Positions 45,501 through 57,500 of a DNA stretch of 64,000 nt are shown piece by piece (positions within the stretch are counted from its first letter, which is position 1; every line of letters begins with the position of its first letter). The position numbers and the translations under genes were made by a program. The DNA lies in NCBI GenBank assembly GCA_034670405.1, contig JAXDDX010000186.1, positions 434,001 through 498,000 of the forward strand. Direction: 5' to 3'. Source of the DNA: Hoplostethus atlanticus. Its lineage: Eukaryota > Chordata > Actinopteri > Trachichthyiformes > Trachichthyidae. Under the pieces are notes generated by a model. The model was not told where the DNA came from and did not search any database. It was given only the letters and a program-made list of their open reading frames with translations.

Positions 45501-48500
45501 GCAAAGTCATAGTATGCGCACTTGGCAAAACCAGCGGAGAGTGCACCTTCCCCGGTACACTCCCGGCGATGGTCGGTTAACCCATAGTCCCAGAGCAAGA
45601 GCGCGAACGCAATAAGCAAAGCAAGGGGGACTTTCATTGTCAATAGCGCGATTCAGTTAACGTTAATGAGGAGAAGAATAGAGTGAGATTATGATAGAGA
45701 CAGCAGGTTAGTAATCCACAAACGTAATGATGGAGGATATCTGACATAATCCTCAGCAACTCCGTGTCCTCACTCATGGACAGAAGGTGGCGGTATGCGC
45801 TGGCACAAGCCTAGTAGCCCACCAACGGATCCCGCAGAGGAAGAAAAAACAAAAACATTATTTACTATTTTTAGAATAAGGTTAAGAAAAGGAGAGAAAA
45901 AGAAAAAAAGCCGGTCAATAATCCATAAACACTTGTAATCCACAGTGATCTGTTGTATCATGAGCGATGAATGTTTAAATGTAACATTCCGTATCGCAAC
46001 CCAACGACTTTAGCGATAGAGAACCGCACTCAGTCGTCAGGCTACATGGACAAGCTAGCCAGCAGCTAACTTAGCTGGCAGGCTAGCTAGCTAACGATAT
46101 AGCTATCAGATGTGCAGATTGTGTGTATAATCCAGCCAGCAAGTCACTCCACAGCGAGAGCTTTCAAGAAAACAGTTTTATTTCAGTGAAAATACAAGCT
46201 AGATGCCGATTGAGGTGGCACCGGTGCCCCAAGAGTACCTCGCCCACGCCCGAGGAACCAACCAGGGGGCAACCCGAGCCTACACACAACACACCGATAC
46301 CAGGAGAAAGGTCGGAGAGCAAGCAGTAACTTACCCCCCAAACCTGATCCTGGTGCCAACTCTGCAGGAGGGTGGTGACCTACCCGCAAAGCAGACTACG
46401 GGATGTATGCAGGAGCTACGGGTGTCCACCACTGGAAAGAGACGAGCAGAGAGGCAGCCGGTATCTCCCGGTAGCCCAGGTACCCACACTCTTTCGTTTG
46501 AGGCAGTCCGTAGAGTTAAAATAAAGCAGTAAAACTATAAATATAGTGATCAAATAAAATACTGGAAACAGTTAAATAAAATCTTAAAAACAAACGCAGT
46601 GTAGCTGAGAGCCAGTCAGTCAGTTCACAGCAGCTCCAGTCCAAGCGGGGGGAAAAAAAAGCCCTTTGGGGAGGAGCTACTCACGTCCTCGCAGGCCACG
46701 GTCAGCTGTTTGGTTGGAAAATGAGTATGAGAGTATACGCAGACGACCTGCTTTTGTATGTACAAAATCCCATAACATCCCTCATATCCCGCATCATTCA
46801 TGGGGCACAACATATTTACTGTTGGCTTGTTTTATTCTTTTAAACATCCCAGTGCAATTATTTTAATTCAGTCAGGAAAACTTTGCTATGGATTTCTAAT
46901 GCAAGGGGTGTTTTTTCAGTTTTAATTAGTCATCTAATTAGTTATTAGGTGCAAGCTCCTCCATAGGAGCCGGGCAAAAAGCGTTTTGTATGTGCTCTCA
47001 AGCCGTGCAAAGCCCCGAGCCCTGAATATGGCAAATCCACTGTGTGCTTATACACAAGGCAATATGGTGGAAGTCACACAAGCATGAGCCAGCTCTAGGT
47101 TGGTGTGCGATGCATCCACATAGCAGAAAGTAGCTTGGTGGTTTCCTAACAGTAATGGTTAAGTCAACGCTTAAATATTTTGTTCAGTGAAACTTTGCCG
47201 TTGCTGTAGTGGACTTTTGGTCATGTCAGAGGGCTACTGTAATCCACTGAAGCAATAATATTTGTAATGTGACTCATAGTGGAAGAGACTTTGGACTTTC
47301 CCTGCTCACAGAGCCTTACCCACAGAGCCTACATGTACCAGTTTGCATTGCGCTCTAGCTTCTCGAAGCCAGTCCCATGACCCGTCTCCTACTACCTAGC
47401 TCACAGGTGGGTATGTCTACCTCATGCTTAAAGGATATCTCACTTACGTCTGCTTCACAACACGTGCAGTTTTCACATGTAGCGAATATTGCAGTTTTGG
47501 TAGACATATCGTCTTGTTGAATTGTGTTTCCAGCTAAAACTATGTAAACAGTGTCGCAGAGTTATGAAACACCCGCAATGTGACAAGAACGCACTGGCAA
47601 GTACATTTAAAAATCTTTATGTATATAACCTGCGAGACGTGTCACCGGCCTGCTGTTGCTTGTATTCTGCCAGCCTGGATGTCCTCCCGTTGCTCATCAT
47701 TTTGAGATGCCATTCCAATTGCTAATGTTGTCAACCTGAGTGTAGTGAACAAGTGTTTTTTGGGAATTGTGATGGTTGTATAGTCATGCCCACTAGGTGC
47801 AGAGACTAGACATAGAAACCTAAGAAGGCTGTAGTTCTTTTCACCCTCTTCCATCCGCCGATCACGTAGTCAGGCGGACACTTTGGGGAAACTGGTTAGG
47901 GTCATGTTGGCGACGCAGGGAAGAGAAAAAAGCATTCAGACAGCTAATTGAATGTTATCCTCATGGCAAATACATTACAGAGATAATGTTGAAATGTTAT
48001 TCCTTTAAAGTCAACCTAGTTTCACTCACTCCAATCATCCAGTGCACTTGTAACTGTATTAGTGGCCTTGCTCTATGTTCTGCCAATTCCCAGTAGGTTG
48101 AGGGTCCGTGGCCCTGAATACAGGAGGTGAATACTCGTCAGATGGTGGGTTTCTGTTCTGGTTGTCGGTTTTCTCTGCTGGTTCAGAGCATGCAGGTCGG
48201 CAGCAGTCACCACCCCACCAGAGGACCTTAAATGAGTGTGTGCACAGACTGCGGGGCACCTCATTAACTATGCATGCTGTAGACCAATGAGAGCATCAGA
48301 CTAGATTGTATATCTAAGTATTGGATTCTGTTGACCAGCAGAAGGAGAATTTTTCAAAGGGCACTAGTCAGATTGTGGTACTTTGGGTAACTTTACATTA
48401 ACAGGTCCTTTGTCAAGTACGGAAGCCGAAAACGGCCATGCTTGCACTTTTTTTTTTTAATGCCGTTATATCGAGATCACGAGTTAATTATGCCGTGATC

Positions 48501-51500
48501 TCGAGATAACAAAGCCCGTTTTCTCGTGATAACGCGTTAATTTATCTCGTTATCTCGAGAAAACGGCTTTTTTGTAACGAGATAATCAACCCGTTATCAC
48601 GAGAAAACAAAAGGTCGGACTCGTTTCCTCTGATTACTTATATTGTTTATCAGAGATCAGGAGTGTCATGCCAGCATGCATAGATGCCGTCTTGACAAAT
48701 GTAGCAACTGATTTAAGCTGAAAATGTCAGATCAAGGAGTACCCATTATCGCATCACTCCCATTGATCAACTCCCAAACCCACCCCACAGAGCAGTGTGT
48801 GTATGTCATGGTCCACTCTTGCGAATTTAAACAGAATGGTGGCATCCAAACTTATACTCAAATGTATGAATTACACTGTGTGGAAAACACGTTAAATTAA
48901 CCTGTTATCACGAGAAAACTAACTTTGTTATCTCGAGATAACGAGATAAATTAACCCGTTATCACGAGAAAACGGGCTTTGTTATCTCGAGATCACGGCA
49001 TAATTAACTCGTGATCTCGATATAACGGCATTAAAAAAAAATGTGCAAGCATGGCCGTTCTCGGCTTCCGTAGTCACGCAATACTACTATAACAATACTA
49101 TTGGGAAATGTGGTTCTCGATGCACCTGACTTCTAAAGTTTATTTTTCAGCTGTTGGCTCTGCTGAATGAAGTGTTGTGTTGTTGTCCAGGTTATGAGGC
49201 GCCTGCTAACCCAGTTCAACAGCACCAACTCTACCATAGAGCACAGACTGAACATACTGCTGGAACTAGAATATCTAGTACATCAGGTAGGCTGGCTGGA
49301 ACTCACACAAACACTTAGACACATCTTCTTTAAAGACCTTAGTCTCTAACTCTGTCCTAAGGGTTAGGCCACTAACTCTGTGTATGTGTGTTAGGTGGAT
49401 AATGCCCAGACCCTGTGCTCCATGGGAGGTCTTCAGATCATTCTAGCAGGTCTGAACAGCTCTGACTCCAGATTACAGGAAAGCTCTGCATTTGTTCTGG
49501 GATCTGCTCTGGCCAGGTAGGAATGCTTTGGCTGGAAAGGTTAACAACAATGTTTTAACAGGGTTTGTCCTGGCTCACCTACCTAGGCTCCCCTACCTAG
49601 GCCACACCGACACCCACACCCACACTCAACAACCACAACCAAACTCATCATTTTGACTAATGCTTGTGCTTGTGCCTGGATGAATTTGGATTGCTGTTCC
49701 ATGATGTCACAAGTTTTGTGTTGATTGGAAATACAGTCAGCAAGTTTTATGTAAGGCCACACCCCACTTTTCGGTTGCTGGTGGCCACATTATGTATCTG
49801 ATTTTAATGGTTTGTAGTTACAAAGTGTAGCTCCAACTTCTCTGGAAGTTTATTGCTGATCTGTCAAAAATTGTAAAAGGTTTAGGGAAGAAACTCTTCT
49901 TCAAAAAATTCTTAATGGTGGACTTGAGTGGTCCAAGAGGAAAATTTGTAGAGCAAGTACAGCTGGATCGGGTTATCAAGTTTGGTCTCAGTCAAACTTA
50001 CTTTGTGTGAGATACAGCCTTTTAAAAATGTAATTGACAATACAGTACCCCCTTCAGTTGAAATTGCATGAAAGTTGGTACACACACTTGAAACACATTT
50101 CCAGAAAAGACTGCTAAGTTTGATACTGATTTTTCAAATGTGCTTCAATATATAAGTTATAAGATCACGTCTTAGGCCATGTCTAATTTCACCCATCAGG
50201 AACAAATCTCAGATTTCCACCAGTACATGGTCCTAGAACATGTGTAAATATGCCTCTATGTCCGATATTGACTATGAATATAAATATTTAATAGTAAGAT
50301 TATTGGGTTCCAGACTAAACTATGGTGATGCCCAATAATCTTACTATTAAATATTTACATTCATAGTCAATATCGGACATAGAGGCATATTTACACATGT
50401 TCTAGGACCATGTACTGGTGGAAATCTGAGCTTTGTTCCTGATGGGTGAAACTAGGCATGGCTTAAGACATCAAGCATAAATCAGACAATCTCTATAAAA
50501 TATGATGAATGAATTCTGAGAATCTTGACTGATTTGAACCCATACAATGACCACAGCAGATGACTTTACACAAATATATATTTATTACTAAACTACACAA
50601 AAATCACACAGCATAAATGGGGAAAAAAAGCAAGAATATATGTCAGTTAACCACTTAAGAAGCCCCCCCTTCTTTCTGACCACTAGGGTAAAATTGGTAA
50701 AATGATGTACCCAAAATAAAATGGTTACTGCTCTTAAACCCTTTTGACTACATGCATAATCATCTCTCCTGAAAGGTAAGACCTTGTAGTTTGTTCTCCA
50801 GGTGTCAGAATTATTGTACGTATTACTGAAGCAGAGTTACAGAAGCTCAAATACAGTAGAAATTGTGGTTGTTATGTATGAACGCAGACATTCAATGGCT
50901 CTCTAGCCATAGGTCTAATCTAATCCTGGTAGAAAATCACAGTGCAAATGCTCATTTTTGGTGGCAATATTAGACACTTTCAAAGGCTACGTCAGGCAGA
51001 TTCCCAAAAAGGCCATTTGGAGACTCCAAAAGGACACTAGTTTGCCAAATGATGTTATGGTACAAGACCATATTTTTTGTATGTTTCAATAAAACAACAC
51101 CAAAAAAGCTGTTATCCATTTTAGATTGTGTTTCTTTTCATCTCTCTAGGGATCTCCTAACCTGGAGTGCTCCAAAACCTCTCCAAAAAGTTTCCAAATG
51201 GACCTAATGGCATCCAATGTTATCTAAATTATATTTATGTCACTGGATACCATATCAAAACAATTTAGTCACTAGAAACCTGCATCCAAAACACTGTTGA
51301 CGATAATGTGGTACCTAGGATGATTCTCAGGGTCTCCTAACTCATCCATGTGTCCTAATTCCATTTGAAACAGCAAACATACTTGACTAAACACCCACAG
51401 AACAGTAAAACCAAATAACTACATGGTACCTGGTTATGTCTTTATTTTAGAAAAAAATAATAAATAAAGAACGAAGGTCAGTCTTTTACATTACATTTCA

Positions 51501-54500
51501 GTCATTTAGCAGACGCTTTTATCCAAAAAACTTACAATAAGTGCATTCAACGTAGGTAGGCAAGAGAACTAGTAGTCACAATTCTTTTTTAAGTGCATCT
51601 CCTCCCCAAACAAGCATCTAAGAGCATAACCAGTGCTTAAGTAAAATCTAGCCAGCCCTGAAAAAAGTAAAACAAATACTGCACATTGCTCTAAGGCAAG
51701 CCATGAAAAAAGGAAAAAGAAATTGCACATAAAGGCTTTTATCACAATGAGGTAGCAAAAATATGAATAAAATAAAAGTCTGGTATAAAAGTGAAAAGTG
51801 CAGTTTCAAAACAATTTACATAAACCATACACAAATTGGCATCACTGTCAAATCAGTTGTCCCTATTCTATAAATTGTGCTGCTTATGCCAATCAGTAAA
51901 ACAATTCCTCTTTAGCAAAAGGAAAAATAGTGCATCACAGGCCTCACAGAGAAGTGGAGTCTTCAGGGGACCTCTGTTGGAGCTGTGTTGCTAGGCAGAG
52001 GTGTATTGGATGGTAGGAAGCGCTAGGTGGAGCAGGGGGAGCCGATACAGGTGGAGCCAGTACAGGTGGAGCCAGTACAGGGGTAGTGACAGGGGTAGCA
52101 GTGGATGTAGGTCCAGTGGCTCTGAGCTCCAAAATGAGTATCTCCGAAGGTTTTCTGAGACAGGGGCTTCTCATTCTTGAGCAGTGCTGGTGGAGAATGA
52201 ATGAATTCACAACTGCAATGTCCACAAAGTGGTAGAAAAAGGTTTCCTTGTTTTGTGAATGACGTTGTAGTAGCCAATAAGTGCATCGGACAAGTCCACA
52301 CCCCTATGTACCTATTTTGTATTCCTTGAAGGCTGCTGGAATGGGGACATCCACCATTTTCCACTGTCCTGTCCATCATTCCCCTTCACCTTCTTCTGGA
52401 CAGTGTCTCCGGTAAATGCTTTGTGAATTCTGGAACACATCTTCACTTCCCAGGTGTCCTTCCACTTCACATACAGCAGCTCATTGTCCCAGATCCAGCA
52501 CAGGCTGCCCCTTGGCAGGTCATTGATCCTCGCCTTGGGGAAACCAACCGTGTTTTCTTTTATGGTCCCACAAGCCCAGAATCTTTTTTCAGGAGGTCCC
52601 TAAATAGCATGACACTGGAGTAAAAATTATCTAAAAAAAGTTTGTAGCCTGTGCCCAGAAACTTTTCATTAACAAGCCATCACTGACTCGCAGCTGAGCC
52701 CCTTACCCTGCACTACAGGGGACTTGCCTTCATACACAAAGAAGTTCCAAGAGTATGCAGTAGTAGCCACTTTGTGCCTTTGATGCCATCATTCGTTCAT
52801 CAACCACGATGTTCTGTGAGGGTTGAAAGTGGGTCATGCATGCTTCCCTAATCTGGTTGTACAATGGTTTGATTTTGCACACACTGTCAAAGAGTGCCGG
52901 CTTCTTCCTGTCATTTTCTGCATCCACCTCAGGATCACTCAAATGGAGATTGGCAGAGATAGACAGAAATAGAAGTATTGTACTAAGTGTCAAGACTTGT
53001 CCCTCTAGTGAGGCTAGTCATCAGAATGGTCACCATCTGATGTTTCTGTTGATGGCCTATTGCACAGCACATGCAATATGGCTAATGCAACTGTTTTCTG
53101 CCACTCAGTTTACTAATCCACCAGTCACCCCCTCTCTTTCCACTGTCTCCCTTACATCCCACCCCCAACCAGTACGCACCTTTGTCACCTCTAGCGTAAC
53201 ATATGCGTCCTGAGATGATAGTGAAGTTGTTTGCCTCTGTTACGCAGGACCTGCAAAGCTAGCCTTTTCACATAAATTTTATATATATATACTGTATATA
53301 TATATGCTAACTCACTAAAAACACTAAAAGCATTTGTAAATTGTATTGGCATCATATTTATACAAATGTATACAAAGCCTGTCGGTCACCAATAAACTTT
53401 GGTTTGGATATACTGAGGGACTTTGGCAAGTTTGGCAAATACTGATCGGAGAATCATGGGGTTGGTCACATTCTCTTCCAAAGATCATATTCTACAGAAA
53501 GACAACACACCATTTGTAAAAACTACTCACAAGCCACAGGCAAGCGATAAACACCGGAGCTCTGAAAAAATTATTTGTCATAAAGTATTGGGCATGAGAC
53601 ATTTATCATATAATTTTTACCAATGTTGGGACATTTGTGGGACTACAAACTCCATTGGACCCCTGCCGTGATTTTGAGACCCAATTTTTTACGTTGATTC
53701 GTTCGACTGCTAGGATAATCAAAATGTAAGGAGTCACCTTTGTGAGTTTTGTTAGCACTCCTGTTCACACTCTGGATAGTTTTTCCTGTAAGATGGGTAG
53801 CAAAAAATGCTTTACACATTATGAATCTTGAGATTTCATGATTTCGGGTAGCGTATTGCATGGTCAGTTTGATGTAAAATTTCACTGTACTAACTGAAAA
53901 ATGCAGTTGGTGTCCCAGGGGTGACCCGGTGCTTCAGTGGTTAACTCAAGCATACAAGCATAAAGTGACCCGGTGCTTCAGTGGTTAACTCAAGCATACA
54001 AGCATATGGGTATCCAAATATACGTCTAAAAGTGGTGGCGATGGAATCGTCAATATGAAATGACATGAAATCGTGGTAAACAACAGTGGGTGTAATAAGG
54101 AAACTGGCATAACATGACGGGGAACAGAATTTACCCAATCAAGGATAGAATTCAATTTGGGCTGAATTAGCGCTAGTGAGCCTTGTAACGGGACAGACTC
54201 GAGTTCAACCAAAGTCAACAAGGGATGGGGATAGGCTACATTGGCAAAGGTGATTAATTAAGTGATTTATCATTGTTCTACAGTAACCTTTTATCTAGGA
54301 ACACTCAGCAAAATCTAGGAGTTGTAAACAAAATAATAAAACGAGTACCTTTTGTCCCTTCTTGAGAGTACTTCTGTAGATTAATACTGACTGGCTTTGA
54401 GCAGCAAAAAATAAAAATAAGGAAGGGAAATGAGGAAGTTAAAGTTGAACTCAAAATGGCTTTATTCCAGATTCCAGGTTTACAAAAAATTATATAAATG

Positions 54501-57500
54501 TGTCTTTAATACTTTGTAGTATACACAAAATCAAACAGAAGGCAGCAGCAACAAAGACCAGATGTTAAAAGCTGTGAGCCTCCAATCAACATTCACCTGG
54601 CCCTCTCTTGGCCAGGCCTTTATCCCCTCTCCTCCAAGCCTGTAGAGGGTGGCACCACACACTGGCAAGAAAATGAGAATTGGCATCTACAAGTATATTG
54701 TGGATTATCACTTTAATAAATAAAGTGATCATTATTTGGGTCTGTATGCGAACAGCATCTGGACTTTATTTGTCTTTGTACACAGGAAGCTGGGTATCCT
54801 AACAGTTGTGCTTCTGTCCTACAGCAACCCAGTGGTTCAGGTGGAGGCTGTAGAGAGTGGTGCCTTCCAGAGGCTATTAACACTACTGGCCACTGCACAA
54901 CCCCTCAGTGTCAAGAAGAAGGTGCTTACACATACATATACACACACACACACGACACACAATCTGTCAATTGTGATATTTCCCGTCTGTGACTGCCCTC
55001 CCCTCAGGTTCTGTTTGCGGTGGCATCCCTCTTACGTCACTTCCCTTACGCTCAGAGTCACTTCCTGTCACATGGTGGGCTGCAGGTACTATCAGAGCTA
55101 TTCAGAGCAGAAGGGGGCGGGGCTCTGCGCATCCGCATTATCACCATGCTCTACGACATGATCAGTGAGAAGGTAAAACTAAACCAAACTTTATTTAAAA
55201 CTCATCTAGAACATTCAAAACTATATATATATTACAATAATCTGTCAATAAGGCTCTACTACGACTTAATAATAATGTTTGGTTGATATCAGTGGCACAA
55301 CGTGCAATAAACATGTTACAGAAAAGCGGGACACTCAAGGACTGTGAGAGAGCTTCCCTACTGTGACTAGCATTTTTGCCTCACATTAACCAGAAATGTA
55401 TACATTTACCAAGTTCCCACATTTACAGTAACATATGTGTCTATATAAACTGCTCAAAGAAATTAAGGGAACACTTAATCATCACAGTATAACACCAATT
55501 CAATTAAACTTCTGGGATATCGATCTGTCCAGTTAGGAAGCGTAAACAGTTGTGAATCAATTTCACCTGCTTTGGTGCAAATGAAAGTGACAACAGGTGG
55601 ACAGTAGAGGCAACAGCAAGACAACCCCCAAAAAGGAAATGGTTTTGCAGGTGGTGGCCACAGACCATTTCTCTCTCCTTATCCTTCCTGACTGATTTTT
55701 CTCTAGTTTTACATTTTGCTAGTGCCCTTGTCACTACTGGTAGCATGAGGCGGTACCTGCAGCCCATTCAGGTTGCACAGGTAGTCCAGCTCCTCCAGGA
55801 TGGCACATCCATACGTGCCGTCGCAAGAAGGTTTGCTGTGTCTCCCAGCACAGTCTCAAGAGCGTGGAGGAGATACCGGGAGACAGGCCATTGGCAGGTT
55901 CGCCATTGGCGCCCCGTTCTCTTCACAGATGAGAGCAGGTTCACACTGAGCACATGTGACAGACGTGAAAGAGTCTGGAGACGCCGTGGCGAACGTTATG
56001 CTGCCTGCAACATCATCCAGCATGACTGGTTTGGCGGTGGGTCAGTGATGGTCTGGGGAGGCATATCCTTGTGTTCCCTTAATTTCTTTGAGCAGTATAT
56101 GTACAGTGGCGAGTGCCGAACTTGTTGAATTACCTGCATTTCTGCATGAATTGCTCCTAAAATATGGTCTGATCTTCATCTAAATCATAACAATAGATAA
56201 AAAACAAAGTGATTTAACAAATAAAACACAAAAGAATACTTTTTTATTTTTTATTATTGAACATATTGTTCAAACATTAACAGCTTAAGCTAGAAAAAGT
56301 GTGACCCTCTAGGATAATGACTTCTATGAAAGGGGGTAATTGAAGTGAAGTGATGATATCAATGAGGTGACATTCAGGTGTGGCTTAGAGGTGTCCTGTC
56401 ATATAAAAAACCCACAAAGTTAGGTTGCTCTCCAAAAAAAAAAGATCTGTTGAAGTACAATATGCACCTGTCAAAAGATATTTCAGAGGACCTCCAGACA
56501 AGAGTTGTTGAGGCTCATGAGGCTGATAAAAACCACAGAAGCATTTCCAAAAACTTGGGCCTCCATTTGTCTACAGTGAGATTGTATACAAATAGAGAAA
56601 ATTCTGTTCCATTGCTACTCTCCCTAGCAGTGGTCATCCAGCAAAGATCACAGCAAGAAGGATCTGCAGGCATTTCTTGAACTTTCTAACATCTAAGTCC
56701 ACAATAAGAAAAATACTAAACAAGAGTGGTGTTCATGGGAGGATATCGAGGAGGAAACCACTGCTCTCCTCAAAAACATTGCTGCCTGTCTCAAGTTTGC
56801 CAAAGACCACTTGGATGTTGTGTGGACAGATTAGACAAAAATGTAACTTTTTGGCAAAAGGGCACAATGCTATGTTTGGAGGAGAAAAAACACTGCATAC
56901 CAACAGAAAAATCTACAACAGAGGGGCATAAACAGAGGAAAATTCTGAGTCCTGACCTTAGCCCTGTTGAAATGTTGTGGCATGACCTGAAGCAAGCCGT
57001 TCATGCAAGACATCCCAAAAATATAAATTAATTGAAACAGTTCTGTAAGGATGTGGTTCACATATTTTTTCCAATCCAAGCTGTTAACGTTAACAATATA
57101 TTAACAATATATTTAACTTTTTGTGTGTTATTTGTTAAATCACATTGTGTTTATCTATTTTTACGACTTAGATGAAGACACCACACCACCACATTTTAGG
57201 AGCCATTTATACGGGAATGCAGGTTATTCAAAAGGGTTTGCAAACCTTTTCTCATGTTTGTGTATATATTTATGTATATATGTGTGTATGTATGTATGTA
57301 TGTATGTATGTATGTATGTATATGGATATATGTACAGTTCTGGCCAAGGTTATTGGCACCCTTGCATTTAATGAAGATAATGTGCAATATCTTCTGAAAT
57401 AATTGGAAATTGAAACAACTTTCTATCTTCACACGTTCATCTGTTTTATTTAACAGCACATGATCAAACAACAAAAATAATCCTTTATGCCTTCAAAATT

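Larger units (their letters stand above)
50651..53940 (-). mobile_element. piggyBac transposon, 3290 bp
   Basis: TTAA targets lie at 50647-50650 and 53941-53944. Inverted ends CCACTTAAGAAGCCC and CCACTGAAGCACCGG. It encodes a broken PGBD-type transposase on the minus strand and holds an L2 LINE tail at 51490-51670. The right end together with flank is tandemly duplicated (53921-54006). Confidence 0.8.

Noticed and set aside
46123-46532. A GC-richer 109-codon frame in a sil1 intron
   Set aside because: No domain, no splice context and no similarity I recognise. Also considered as a terminal repeat of an LTR element, but no paired copy or primer-binding-type site was found.
48418-49072. CRISPR-like regular repeats in the foldback element
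   Set aside because: The repeats are inverted and palindromic within a transposon-like structure in a vertebrate intron; there are no unique spacers of regular size.
57196-57474. Tyr/Ile/His-rich frames around the TATG repeat
   Set aside because: Microsatellite readings between Tc1 elements.
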